Source of the DNA: VAZQ01 sp963785745
GTDB lineage: Bacteria > Pseudomonadota > Alphaproteobacteria > Rhizobiales > Xanthobacteraceae
Direction: 5' to 3'
NCBI GenBank assembly: GCA_963785745.1
Contig: CAWAWR010000029.1
Coordinates: 186,001 to 250,000 of the forward strand
DNA: 64,000 nt
Each line of letters opens with the position of its first letter. Positions within the stretch are counted from its first letter, which is position 1. Shown piece by piece: positions 44,182 through 54,427 of the stretch. A program made the position numbers and the translations under genes. The notes beneath the pieces are model-generated. The model was not told the origin of the DNA and did not search any database. It saw only the letters and a program-made list of their open reading frames with translations.

Positions 44182-45774
44182 ATGCAGGAAAACTTCCGCC
44201 AGTTTCTCGACCGGCTGCGGCAGACCGGCGAGCTTGTCGACCTGCATCAGCCAGTCGACATCCGCCACATCGCGACGCTGGTGGATCAGGCGGAGACCGC
44301 GCTCTTCTTCCACAAGGTGATCGGCTACGACATGCCGGTGGTCTCCGGCATCATCCGCTCGCGCGAGCGCGCGATGATGGGGCTTGGCGCCGAGACTTAT
44401 CGAGAAATCGAAGACAAGCTCTCGGCCGCGATCGCGAAGCCGATTCCGCCCAAGCACGTGAAGACCTCGCCGACGCGCGAGGTGGTGATGACCGGCGACG
44501 ACGTCGACCTCTACAAGATCCCTATACCGATGTCGTCGATCTACGACGGCGGGCCGATGATCACGGCGGGCGTCGTGATCACGCGCGATCCCGAGCTCGG
44601 GGTCAATTCCGGCATCTACCGTTTCATCGTGAAGGAAAAGAACCTCACCGGCATCGACATCGTCACGCCCAACAACATGCGGCTGTTTGCGCAGCGCGCG
44701 CTCGAACGCAAGGAGCCGCTGCCGATCTCGATCTCGATCGGCACGCATCCGATCGAGATCACCGGCTCCGGCTACCGCGCGCCGCTTGGGGTGGACGAGA
44801 TGGCGATCGCCGGCGGCCTGCGCGGTGCGCCGGTCGAACTGGCGCCCTGCTCCACCATCGACCTGCCTTACATTGCCGATGCCGAGATAGTACTCGAGGG
44901 CGAGATCCTGCCGACTGGCTGGACTTGGCCGGAAGGCCGCTTCGGCGAGTTCACGCGGTTGATGGGCGGGCTGCACTGGAACCCGCTGGTGCGCATCAAG
45001 GCAGTGTCGATGCGCAAGGACGCGATCTACTACAACCTGCACATGCCGTGGGAGAACACCTGGCTCGCGGCGCCGACGCGCTATGCCGCGATCCGGCAGG
45101 CGCTGCGCACCGCCGGCGTGCAGGTGAAGGACATCAACGTCACGCTCGGCGGCTGCGCGTTCTGGCACGCGGTGATCTCGATCAAGAAGCAGCCCGGCGA
45201 GGCGAAGAACGCCCTGCTCGCGGCGCTCTCGGTGATGGACCTCAAGCATGTGGTCGTGGTGGACGACGATATCGATGTCTTCGACCCGATGGACGTCGAA
45301 TGGGCGATCGCCACCCGCGTGCAGGGTGACAAGGACGTCATGATCGTCGGCAACGCGCGCGCCAAGCCGCTCGATCCGAGCCTGCCGCAGGGCGCCGGTA
45401 TCGTGCCGACCGGCGCCAAGGTAGGCATCGACGCCACCATCCCGGACGGCATCCCGAAGGAGCACTACGAGCGCATCACCTACGCTTACGCCGACACGGC
45501 CAAGATCGACGACTACGTCAACGGCAAGAAGGACGAAGCCGGCAAATCGGCCGACGACGCCGAGGTGGCGGCGCTGGCGAAGGACATCCTGGCGGCGATC
45601 GAGAAGGCGCCGCTCTACTACACCGACATCGCGGAGAAATTCGCGGCCTACAATTTCCGCACCGTCGCCCGCGCCATCGGTCACCTGCACGCGACCGAGA
45701 AGCTCTGGCAGGACCCGCGCGGCCGCATGTGCGTGCGCGGCTCGCAATTCGCGGCGTCGCCGCCGAAGAAGTAA
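44182..45774 (+). CDS. UbiD family decarboxylase with C-terminal winged-helix-like extension
   Basis: A 530-residue prenylated-FMN decarboxylase. The conserved Arg is in NSGIYRFIVK and the Glu pair in PEGRFGEFTRLMGG, so the catalytic triad looks intact. UbiD enzymes (de)carboxylate aromatic and unsaturated acids; the UbiX cofactor enzyme is not in the window. After about residue 455 the chain continues past the normal UbiD end: ADDAEVAALAKDILAAIEKA, then YYTDIAEKFAAYNFRTVARA and a short wing-like GRMCVRGSQF. This resembles a winged helix and is not in the second UbiD (458 residues). ATG at 44182 follows CGGAG. Confidence 0.9.
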   Translation: MQENFRQFLDRLRQTGELVDLHQPVDIRHIATLVDQAETALFFHKVIGYDMPVVSGIIRSRERAMMGLGAETYREIEDKLSAAIAKPIPPKHVKTSPTREVVMTGDDVDLYKIPIPMSSIYDGGPMITAGVVITRDPELGVNSGIYRFIVKEKNLTGIDIVTPNNMRLFAQRALERKEPLPISISIGTHPIEITGSGYRAPLGVDEMAIAGGLRGAPVELAPCSTIDLPYIADAEIVLEGEILPTGWTWPEGRFGEFTRLMGGLHWNPLVRIKAVSMRKDAIYYNLHMPWENTWLAAPTRYAAIRQALRTAGVQVKDINVTLGGCAFWHAVISIKKQPGEAKNALLAALSVMDLKHVVVVDDDIDVFDPMDVEWAIATRVQGDKDVMIVGNARAKPLDPSLPQGAGIVPTGAKVGIDATIPDGIPKEHYERITYAYADTAKIDDYVNGKKDEAGKSADDAEVAALAKDILAAIEKAPLYYTDIAEKFAAYNFRTVARAIGHLHATEKLWQDPRGRMCVRGSQFAASPPKK

Positions 45775-45777
45775 CGA

Positions 45778-47404
45778 CTACGCCCCGCGGACGCGGTCAA
45801 CGACCGCGATGAGATCGGCGGGTGGCGCGTCGCCGCGCCAGGCGACGTGGCCATCCGGCCGCACCAGCACCATGCGGCGCTCATAGAGCGCGCCGATCTC
45901 GGGATCGTCGAGCGCCACGATCGTGAGCGGCACGCGCCGCGCCGCGAAGGCGGATTCGAATGCGGATGACTCCGGCGCATCGGCGCCAAGCTTCATCAGC
46001 GTAAAGCCGCGGCCGAACAGATCGAGCGTCGAACAACCATCGGCGAGCCAGGCATGCGGGGCGCGGGCGCCCGGCCGCGTGGTCGGCCGGTATTCGCTGA
46101 CGCTCGCCTCGGGCGGCGGCGTGCCGTCGTCACAGACGATCGGCGAATTGTCGTAGACCTGCCCGAGCGCGGTGCCGTCGGTGAGATAGACCTTCGACTG
46201 CGACTTCGAGAATCGCCGCGCCCATCGCGCGGCGCGCCTCCGCGCCGGTGGGCGTGTCCATCGCGATCTCCGGATGCGACGGACGCTTGCGGTCGCGCAG
46301 GAAATTGTCGGTCGCCTGCTTAACGATGCGCGCCGCGACCGGCCGCCGCTCCGCTTCATAGGAGTTGATCAGCCGCGGCCCACCCCAGCCCTGCACCAGC
46401 CCCGCAAGCTTCCAGCCGAGATCGTTGACGTCGCCCATGCCGGTGTTGAGGCCGAAGCCGCCGGACGGCGTGTTCTGGTGCGCGGCGTCGCCGGCGAGGA
46501 AGACGCGTCCTTTCACATAGTGGTCGGCGACGAGATCTCGCGCGACCCACGGCAACGTGGACACCACCTCGTGCGGGATCTCGCGCCCCACCATCTCGGT
46601 GATCATCGCCGAGGCGTCGACCTTGTCGGGATTCTCGAAATGCCATTGGCCGCGGATGCCGAGCCGCCACAGCTCGCGCCCATCGAGCTGCACCAGCGTG
46701 CGCCAGATGCCTTGCGCGTCGGCGAAGAAGTGCAACGCGCCTTTGCCGTTGTTGTGATAGTTCCACAGCTCCTTCACGCGGAAGAAGATGTTGAGATTGT
46801 ATTCGAGCGTCGGCACGCCGTTCATGGCGATGCCGAGCGTCTTCTGGATCGAGCTGGCGCCGCCGCAGCAGGCGACCAGATAGTCGCACGCTATCTCCCG
46901 GGTTTCGCCGCTCGCGCGATCGGTGACGGTCGCGACAATGCCGCCGTCGCGTTCCACGAAAGATTCGAAGCGCGTGCGCATCGCGAGCGTCACGGTCGGA
47001 AAGCTCACCGCAAAATCCCGCAGGATCGGATCGAGCCAGAGCTGGTTGCAGCGCTGCGGCCGCTCCGGGCTGATCGCCGTGCGCGCAGTGCCGCCGTGGC
47101 CGGGGCGGTCGATGCGCGCGATCTCATAGCCGGTGAGGCTCGTCAGATAGAGCACGGTATGCGGGAAATCGGGCGGCGTACCTGCCTCCTTCACGCGCTC
47201 GGCGATCCCCCAGCGGCGGAACAGCTCCATGGTGCGCGCATTCTCCGCGGTGGCGCGGGGATGCGCGATCGAGCCGTCGCCCTGCTCCACCACCGTGCAT
47301 GCGACGCCGCGCCAGCCGAGATCGGCGGCGAGCCCGAGCCCGACCGGCCCGCCGCCGACGATCAGGACCGGTGTGTGCGTGACGCTTTTCGACGCAGCAG
47401 GCAT
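45778..47404 (-). pseudogene. FAD-dependent aromatic monooxygenase, frameshifted
   Basis: A flavoprotein hydroxylase related to the gene at 18679. The N-terminal part (47404 down to about 46210) has VLIVGGGPVGLGLAADLGWR, YLVACCGGASSIQKTLG and VFLAGDAAHQNTPSGGFGLN. Then the frame breaks within 46199-46212 and continues one frame over with SKVYLTDGTALGQVYDNSP and the C-terminal LVRPDGHVAWRGD. Removing one base near 46204 joins them in a chain that aligns end to end with the intact paralogue. In the DG motif the Asp of YLVACDG is replaced by Cys. It may be a decaying gene or a sequencing error. Confidence 0.8.
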
Positions 47405-47471
47405 CGACTATTCCCATGCAAAACGTGAGCGCGCATACTGCGCGCCGCCGAAACTCGGCGTGAGGAATAGC

Positions 47472-48461
47472 ATGAAGTGTCGTGAAGTCACCAAGCGCGA
47501 GCTGTCGACCTCGCTCGCCGCGTTCGCGTTGTCGGCCGCCGTACCGTTTCCGGCCGCCGCGCAGGTCGCCGGCCGCCCGATCACCATCATCGTGCCCTAC
47601 TCACCCGGCACCGGCATCGACATCCTCGCGCGCTCGATCGCGACCGACCTGTCGAGCCGCTTCAACCAGCCGGTGGTGGTGGACAACCGGACCGGCGCCA
47701 GCGGCAATATCGGCACCGGCATGGCGGCGCGCGCCGCGCCCGACGGCAACACGCTGCTGATGATCGCGAAGGTGTTCGTGGTCAATCCGAGCCTGTTCAA
47801 GAGCGTGCCCTACGATCCGGTCAAGAGCTTCGATCCGATCATCAAGCTCGCCACCGGCACGATCGTGCTGGCGGTGCATCCCTCGGTGCCGGCCAACGAC
47901 GTGCGCGAATTCGTCGCCTATGTGAAGTCGCAGCCGCCGGGCTCGGTCAACTACGGCTCCGCCGGTTTCGCGACGCCGCATCACCTGTCGATGGAGCTGT
48001 TCAAGCAGGCGGCCCGCGTGAACCTCACCCACATTCCCTACAAGGGGACCTCGGGCGTGATGACCGACCTGATCGGCAATCACGTCAGCGCGATGTTCAT
48101 CCCGACCCATGTCGCGCTGCCGTTCATGCGCGACAAGCAGATCCGCGTGCTCGGCGTCGCCGGCCGCGAACGCTCGGCCGCGGTCCCGGACGTCCCGACG
48201 CTGCACGAGCAGGGCCTGGGCGAGGTCGAGAACGACCTCTGGTTCGGTCTCCTGTCGCCGGCCGGCACGCCACCGGAGGTCGTGGCGCGCTACAACACGG
48301 CGATCAACGAGATCGTCCGCACCAAGGAGATGATCGCATCGCTCGCCAAGCAGGGTCTGGTCGTGTCCGGCGGCGGCCCCGAGGTATTACGCGATCTGAT
48401 CGTCAAGGACCGCGCCAAATGGGCGAAGGTTATTTCCGACGCCGGCATCAAGGCGGAATGA
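47472..48461 (+). CDS. Bug/TctC-type solute receptor
   Basis: A 329-residue receptor. The leader MKCREVTKRELSTSLAAFAL leads to a signal-peptidase site after FPAAAQ. The mature protein has AGRPITIIVPYSPGTGID, VVVDNRTGASGNIGTGMAAR and YGSAGFATPHHLSMELF. The ligand loop has PGTG where most copies have PGGS. It is divergent from the broken hydroxylase gene, 67 bases away, and precedes the CocE/NonD hydrolase by 54 bases. Confidence 0.9.
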   Translation: MKCREVTKRELSTSLAAFALSAAVPFPAAAQVAGRPITIIVPYSPGTGIDILARSIATDLSSRFNQPVVVDNRTGASGNIGTGMAARAAPDGNTLLMIAKVFVVNPSLFKSVPYDPVKSFDPIIKLATGTIVLAVHPSVPANDVREFVAYVKSQPPGSVNYGSAGFATPHHLSMELFKQAARVNLTHIPYKGTSGVMTDLIGNHVSAMFIPTHVALPFMRDKQIRVLGVAGRERSAAVPDVPTLHEQGLGEVENDLWFGLLSPAGTPPEVVARYNTAINEIVRTKEMIASLAKQGLVVSGGGPEVLRDLIVKDRAKWAKVISDAGIKAE

Positions 48462-48515
48462 TTGTCTTTTGATTTTGTGAAATAGTAGACATCAAGAAAA
48501 TCGGGAGGACACTCA

Positions 48516-50319
48516 ATGGACGACCGCACCCGTCTCACGCCTCGTAGCGAAGTCCGCGACGGCATGCGCATCGACTGGGACGTGCCGATCACGATGGACG
48601 ACGGCCTGGTGCTGCGCGCCGACGTGTTCCGGCCGGTACAGGACGGAAAATATCCTGTCATCCTCACCTATGGCCCCTACGCCAAGGGGCTCGCGTTCCA
48701 GGACGGCTATCCAAGCGCGTGGGAGCGCATGACGCGCGAGCATCCCGACGTCACCGCGGGCTCGTCGAACCTCTACCAGCAGTGGGAGGTGGTCGACCCC
48801 GAGAAATGGGTGCCGCACGACTATGCCTGCGTGCGCGTGGATTTGCGCGGCGCCGGATGCTCGCCGGGGAAGGTCGATCCGTTCTCGCCGCGCGAGACCA
48901 AGGACTTCTACGACTGCATCGAATGGGCCGCCGTGCAGCCGTGGTCGAACGGCAAGATCGGGCTTAACGGCATTTCCTATTACGGCTCGAACCAGTGGCA
49001 CGTCGCGACGCTGCAGCCGCCGCATCTTGCCGCGATGTGCATCTGGGAGGGCTGCGCCGACTGGTATCGCGACATGACGCATCACGGCGGCATCGTCTGC
49101 ACGTTCTGGGAGAACTGGTACGACATGCAGGTGAAGACCGTGCAGTACGGCGCGGGCGAGCGCGGCAAGCGCAGCCGCGTGCATGGCGAGCTGGTTTGCG
49201 GGCCGGAGACGCTGTCGGAGCAGGAGCTTGCCAGCAACCGCGTGCCGTTCGGCGACGACATCCGCGCGCATCCGCTCGAGGACGACTACCACCGCGGCCG
49301 CTCGCCGATCTGGGCGAAGGTGAAAACTCCGTTCCTCTCCTGCGCCAACTGGGGCGGGCAGCCGCTGCATCCGCGCGGCAATTTCGAGGGCTTCTTCCGC
49401 GCGGCGGCGAAGGACAAGTGGCTCGAAGTGCACGGTATCGAGCACTGGACGCATTTCTACACCGACTACGGCCGCGAGCTGCAGCTCAGGTTCTTCGACC
49501 ACTTCCTGCACGGCAAGAAGAACGGCTGGGACAAGCAGCCGCGCGTGCAGCTTCAGGTGCGTCACACCGGCAAGTTCGTCGAGCGACATGAGGACGAATG
49601 GCCGATCAAGCGCACGAAATGGCAGAAGGTCTATCTCGAACCCCGCCGACCAGTCGCTGTGCGGCGACAAGCCGAAGGGCAAGACAACGGCAATCAGCTT
49701 TGACGCCATGGGCGACGGCGTGACCTTCCTGACGGAGCCGGCGAAGGAAGATGTCGAGATCACGGGACCGTCGTCGCTCAAGCTGTTCGTGTCGTCATCG
49801 ACCAGCGACGCCGACATCTTCGTGGTGCTGCGGGTGTTCTCGCCGGAGATGAAAGAAGTCGTGTTCCAGGGCGCGATCGACCCGCATACGCCGGTCGCGC
49901 AGGGCTGGCTCAGGGCTTCGCACCGCAAGCTCGACAAGAAGCTCTCGACGCCGTGGCGGCCCTACCACACCCACGACAAGAAGCAGCCGCTCAAGAAGGG
50001 CGAGGTGGTGGAGCTCGACATCGAAATCTGGCCGACCTCGATCGTGGTGCCGAAGGGCTACCGCGTCGGGCTCTCGATCCGCGGCAAGGACTACGTCTAT
50101 CCCGGCCCGAGCGGCGGCAAGCTCTCGAACTTCAAGAACGAGCTGACCGGCTGTGGGCCGTTCCTGCACGACGACCCGCGCGACCGGCCGCCGAAGATCT
50201 TCTCCGGCGTCACCACGCTGCACTTCGGTGGCAAGCGGCAGGCCTTCATGCTGCTGCCGATCATCCCGCCGCAGAAGGCGGCGTCCAAATCACGCAAGCC
50301 CAGCCGGAAATCCCGATGA
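48516..50319 (+). pseudogene. CocE/NonD family hydrolase, frameshifted
   Basis: An alpha/beta hydrolase with C-terminal jelly-roll domain (X-Pro dipeptidyl-peptidase-like), which cleaves esters or amides. The catalytic part has the nucleophile elbow NGISYYGSNQWH; the Asp and His follow in the GGQPLHP and EHWTHFY areas. The frame breaks at a run of four C (49641-49644). Dropping one C gives YLEPADQSLCGD, which continues smoothly into the jelly-roll half (WQKVYLEP before it). Both halves are otherwise intact, so a sequencing error is as likely as a true mutation. The next gene's ATG overlaps its TGA. Confidence 0.85.
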
Positions 50320-51380
50320 CCCAGTGGAATAAGTACGAAGCGACCGCGGCGCGCAAGCACGGCAAGCCGGGCCGCGAGGCGCGGCCGAAGTCGATCACCA
50401 TCGACATCCACTCCCATGTCGCGGTGCCGGCGGCGGCGGAATTCGTGAAGCCGCATTTCGATCCGATGAAGAACGCGATGGTGCTGCACGCAACGCCGGA
50501 GACGCGCGCGCTCAACCAGATGCAGGAAGCCGACATCCGCCCGCGCATCACCGGCTACGACCTCAGGCTCAAGGACCTCGACGCCATGGGCATCGATTTC
50601 CAGCTCGTGATGCCGCCGCCGCCGCAGTGCTACTACACGGTGCCGCCCGACATCGCCGTGCAGGCGGCGCGCATCGTCAATGACGGCATCGCCGAATACG
50701 TCGCGGGCAAGCCCGACCGTTTCGCGGGTCTCGGCAGTGCGCCGATGCCCGCCGGCGAGGAAGCCGCCAAGGAATTGGAGCGCTGCGTCAAGACGCTCGG
50801 GCTCAAGGGCGTGCAGATTTTGACGAACGTGAACGGCCAGGAGCTGTCCGACCCGGCCTTTGCTTCGTTCTGGAAGAAGGCCGAGGAATTGCAGGCGCTG
50901 GTCGTGCTGCATCCGCTCGGCTTCAGCGAGGCCAAGCGGCTGGCGCGCTTCTCCTTCAACAACACCATCGGCAATCCGCTCGATACCACCATCGCGCTGC
51001 ATTACCTGATCTTCGACGGCGTCCTCGAGCGGCATCCGAACCTGAAGATCCTCGCCGTGCATGGCGGCGGCTATCTCGCCGCCTATTCCGGGCGCATCGA
51101 TCATTCCTGGGGCGCGCGCTCGGACGCGCACGGCGACCTGCCGCATCCGCCGACGAGCTATCTCAAGAAGATCTATTTCGACTCGGTGGTGTTCACGCCC
51201 TATCAGCTCGCGGAGCTGGTGCGGCTCTACGGCGCCGACCGCATCATCATGGGCACCGACTATCCCTTCGACATGGCGGACTACGATCCGATCGGGCATG
51301 TCGCGGGTGTGGAGGGCTTTGACGCATCGACCATCGCCGCCATCGCGGGCGGCAACGCGAAACGACTGCTGGGGCTTTAG
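50316..51380 (+). CDS. Amidohydrolase (ACMSD-like decarboxylase/hydrolase family)
   Basis: A 354-residue amidohydrolase-2 family protein resembling 2-amino-3-carboxymuconate semialdehyde decarboxylase and related resorcylate or orsellinate decarboxylases. The metal residues are HSH in ITIDIHSHVAVP, His in ALVVLHPLGF, His in LAVHGGGYLAAY and Asp in IMGTDYPFDMAD. ATG at 50316 overlaps the preceding stop (ATGA). Decarboxylation of an aromatic acid would suit the UbiD genes on both sides, but a hydrolase is equally possible. Confidence 0.88.
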   Translation: MTQWNKYEATAARKHGKPGREARPKSITIDIHSHVAVPAAAEFVKPHFDPMKNAMVLHATPETRALNQMQEADIRPRITGYDLRLKDLDAMGIDFQLVMPPPPQCYYTVPPDIAVQAARIVNDGIAEYVAGKPDRFAGLGSAPMPAGEEAAKELERCVKTLGLKGVQILTNVNGQELSDPAFASFWKKAEELQALVVLHPLGFSEAKRLARFSFNNTIGNPLDTTIALHYLIFDGVLERHPNLKILAVHGGGYLAAYSGRIDHSWGARSDAHGDLPHPPTSYLKKIYFDSVVFTPYQLAELVRLYGADRIIMGTDYPFDMADYDPIGHVAGVEGFDASTIAAIAGGNAKRLLGL

Positions 51381-51382
51381 AG

Positions 51383-52349
51383 CTACTCCGCCTTCACGCC
51401 GGCCTTGGCCGCGATCTCGCGCCAGCGCGTGAGATCGTCGCGGATGAGGTTGCCCATCCGATCGAGCGGAATCGGATCGGGCTGCATCGCCTGCAGATCG
51501 AAACCCTTCATCACGGCGGCGTCGGTGATGATGGCATTGACCTCCTTGTTGAGCCGCGCCGTGATCGCGCCCGGCATGTTCGGCGGCCCGACCAGCGCGA
51601 ACCAGAGCGACGTTTCAAAGCCCGGCACACCGGCCTCGACCATCGTCGGAATCTCCGGGCACCTGGCTGGCGCGCCGGTTGGTGCTCACCGCGAGGATCT
51701 TGATCTTGCCGTCCTTGATCAGCGGCAGGCTCGAGCCGAGCGTTCCGAAGGTGATGTCGATGCGGCCTTCGGCAAGGTCGATGACCGCCTGCGAGGCCGC
51801 ACGGTAAGGAATGTGATTGAGCTTGATGCCGGTCATGTTCGAGAGCATCTCGGTCGCGAGATGCGCGACGCTGCCGAGCCCTACCGACGAGTAATTCAGA
51901 ATGCCGGGCTTCGATTTCGCCAACGCGAGCAGCTCACGCACGTCCTTCACCGGCAGCTTCGGCGACACCGACAGCGCATAGGGCACGACGCCGATCATCG
52001 CGATCGGCGTGAAATCCTTGACCGGATCGTAGACCAGCTTGGAGTTGACGATGGCGTTGGTGACGTGCGTGGTGGTCGTCGCCATGCCGAGCGTGTAGCC
52101 GTCGGGCGCGGCCTTGGCGACCGCATCGGCGCCGATGGCGCCGCTGGCGCCGGCGCGGTTCTCGATCACGACGGTCTGCCCGAGTCGTTCGCCGAGCTTG
52201 GCGGCGACCAGCCGTCCGATCACGTCGACCGACGCCCCCGCCGGCAGCGGGACAACCATGCGGATTTGCCTGCTGGGCCATGCATCCTGGGCGCCGGCGT
52301 TGGTGACGACGGCAAACACCGACAGCAACGCGATGGCAATGCGCCTCAT
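51383..52349 (-). pseudogene. Bug/TctC-type solute receptor, frameshifted
   Basis: The signal peptide and first 225 or so residues read well (AWPSRQIRMVVPLPAGASVD, VIENRAGASGAIGADAV, APDGYTLGMATTT). The frame then breaks at GGG 51658-51660. Removing one base restores SQVPEIPTMVEAGVPGFETS, and the rest to 51383 is a normal receptor C-terminus. ATG at 52349 has GGGGAG nine bases upstream. The loss is a single base, so it may be a sequencing error. It is divergent from UbiD copy 2 over 161 bases and convergent with the ACMSD-like gene. Confidence 0.85.
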
Positions 52350-52510
52350 AGCCGTTAACTCCCCAAATATTTTCGTTCTTGTGAGGCAAGTCTGGCATGC
52401 CTCAAGGAGCCGCTTCAATGCGCGGTTTGCGTGCGCCACGGCGGCGCGCGATAATGACGCATGAGGCGCTCCGCCGGGCTGCGGTAGGAGCGGCCCCCGG
52501 AGAGCCACGA

Positions 52511-53887
52511 ATGCCGTTCCACGACTTCCGTCAGTTCCTCGACGTGATGCGCCAGCAGGGCGAGCTCGTCGACATCAACCAGCCGGTCGCGCTCACCGAC
52601 GTCGGCAAGGCGCTCAAGCACGCCTATGCCAAGGGCCGCAAGGCCACGAGCTTCAACAAGAACGGCACCGAGTTTCCGCTGGTGTGCGGGGTCTATTCCA
52701 GCCGCAAGCATGCGCTCATCGCGTTCGAGGCCGACGAGAAGAACGTCACCCAGAAGGTGCTCGAGGGATTGAGCAAGCCGATCGCCCCGAAGATCAGCAA
52801 CGGCGGCGGCGCGCCCTGCCAGGAGGTCGTCATCACCGACGATATCGACATCAGGCGCTTTCCGATCCCGACCTACAGCCCGAAAGACGGCGGGCCCTAC
52901 ATCACGCCCGGCATCGTCGTCTCGAAGGACCCGGAAACCGGCGTGCCGGACATCGGGCACTATCGCTTCCTGATCCTGGGCAAGGATACCTTCTCGTTCT
53001 CGGCGCAGCCGTTTCACCGCTTCGGCAAGAACCTCACCAAGTGCCAGCAGATGGGCGTCACGCCGAAGGCCGCGCTGATCATCGGCGTCGATCCGATCCT
53101 CGCCTACACCTGCCAGGTGCAGGTGCATGACCAGACCAACGACTGGGAGGTCGCCGGCGGCCTGCGCGGCGCACCGGTCGAGCTTACGCATTGCAAGACC
53201 TGCGACATCGAGGTGCCGTCGACGTCGGAAGTCGTGATCGAGTTCGAAGTCGACATGAACAACACCGTGATGGAAGGCCCGCTCGGCGAATACACCGGCT
53301 ACTACACGCCGGCCTCGCTGAAGCCGGTGGCGAAGATCACCGCCATCACGCACCGCAAGAAGCCGATCTTCCAGGGCCTGCTCACCGGCAAGCCGGTGAC
53401 CGAGAACCACATCCTCAAGCAGATCCCGTTCGAGGCGTCGTTCTTGCGCGCGCTGAAGGCGCAGTTCCCGACCATCGTCGACGTGTCGGTGCGCGCGTCG
53501 GCGGGCGTGTCGTTCTTCGTGGTGATCTCGATGAAGCCGCGCTTCAAGGGCGAACCGCGGCAGGTGATCCTCAACGCCATGTCGAGCAACATCCGCCCGA
53601 AATGGACGGTCATCGTCGAGCCCGACATCGACGTGCACAACTCCGCCGAGGTCGAATGGGCGATGGCGTTCCGGACGCAACCGCAGGAGGACGTGATCAT
53701 CGTCGGCGACATCCCGGCCGGTCCCTCCGACCCTTCGATCGACGACCCCAAGGTTGCGCGGCCGATGCGCGTCGCCTCCGCGATCGGCATCGACGCCACC
53801 CGGCCGTTCGGTAAGCCGTTCTCCGAGGTCGCCGATGTGCCGGGCTGGGAGGAGTTCCAGATTCCGGAGCTGGACGCGTGGCGATGA
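52511..53887 (+). CDS. UbiD family decarboxylase, second copy
   Basis: A 458-residue prenylated-FMN decarboxylase of ordinary length. The N-terminal FHDFRQFLDVMRQQGELVDI resembles the copy at 44182. The Arg is in IGHYRFLILGKD and the Glu pair in MEGPLGEYTGYY. The PCQEVVITDDIDIRRFPIPT and VAGGLRGAPVELT segments are typical. It lacks the C-terminal extension of the first copy. A Rieske ferredoxin and an amidohydrolase follow beyond a repeat. GGAG precedes the ATG. Confidence 0.92.
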   Translation: MPFHDFRQFLDVMRQQGELVDINQPVALTDVGKALKHAYAKGRKATSFNKNGTEFPLVCGVYSSRKHALIAFEADEKNVTQKVLEGLSKPIAPKISNGGGAPCQEVVITDDIDIRRFPIPTYSPKDGGPYITPGIVVSKDPETGVPDIGHYRFLILGKDTFSFSAQPFHRFGKNLTKCQQMGVTPKAALIIGVDPILAYTCQVQVHDQTNDWEVAGGLRGAPVELTHCKTCDIEVPSTSEVVIEFEVDMNNTVMEGPLGEYTGYYTPASLKPVAKITAITHRKKPIFQGLLTGKPVTENHILKQIPFEASFLRALKAQFPTIVDVSVRASAGVSFFVVISMKPRFKGEPRQVILNAMSSNIRPKWTVIVEPDIDVHNSAEVEWAMAFRTQPQEDVIIVGDIPAGPSDPSIDDPKVARPMRVASAIGIDATRPFGKPFSEVADVPGWEEFQIPELDAWR

Positions 53888-53898
53888 GGCACTGCACC

Positions 53899-53982
53899 GT
53901 CATGCCCGGCCTTGTGCCGGGCATCCACGTCTTTACAAGGGTGCCGAAAGTCGTGGATGGCCGGGACAAGCCCGGCCATGAC
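53899..53982. repeat. Compound palindromic repeat (CATGCCCGG type), copy 2
   Basis: GTCATGCCCGG at the left and GGCCATGAC at the right bracket two hairpins (CCCGGCcttgtGCCGGG and GGCCGGGacaaGCCCGGCC). The CATCCACGTCTT core is shared with the element at 14790-14877. It fills the gap between UbiD copy 2 and the Rieske gene. Confidence 0.85.
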
Positions 53983-54020
53983 ACAGTGGCGGGTAACTAG
54001 CGACGAGGAACTGCCGAAAA

Positions 54021-54386
54021 ATGCCCGAAGTTCTGGTTTGCAAGGACGGCGAAATCGCCGAAGGCGGTGTCCGGCTGATCAAGGTCGGACGCGAGGAGAT
54101 CGGCGTCATTCGCCACCGCGACAAATACTACGCCTACCGCAACCTGTGCCCGCACCAGGGCGGCCCTGCCTGCGAGGGCCTGCGCATGCCGCAGGTGGTC
54201 GACCGGATCGGCGACGGCGGCATCCTGCTCGGCCAGACCTTCGACGAGGACGACATGCATATCGTCTGCCCCTGGCATGGCTACGAGTTCCATCTCGCGG
54301 ACGGCTGCCATGTCATCGACCGGAAGTTGCGGCTGAAGAAATACGAGGTGGTGCAGCGTGGCGGCGAGATTTACGTCGCGGTGTGA
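54021..54386 (+). CDS. Rieske 2Fe-2S ferredoxin-like protein
   Basis: A 121-residue stand-alone Rieske domain. Ligands are in LCPHQGGPACEG (CxH) and HIVCPWHGYEF (CxxH), with a longer-than-usual insertion of about 40 residues between them. It would pass electrons to an oxygenase, yet no oxygenase terminal component is adjacent; it precedes an amidohydrolase instead. GAGGAA lies a little upstream. The Rieske oxygenase at 16285 and the TauD-like oxygenase at 56497 are possible but unproven partners. Confidence 0.88.
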   Translation: MPEVLVCKDGEIAEGGVRLIKVGREEIGVIRHRDKYYAYRNLCPHQGGPACEGLRMPQVVDRIGDGGILLGQTFDEDDMHIVCPWHGYEFHLADGCHVIDRKLRLKKYEVVQRGGEIYVAV

Positions 54387-54427
54387 ACGGCGCAAGAAAT
54401 CAAGAGAGATCAGAAGGACAAATCGTC

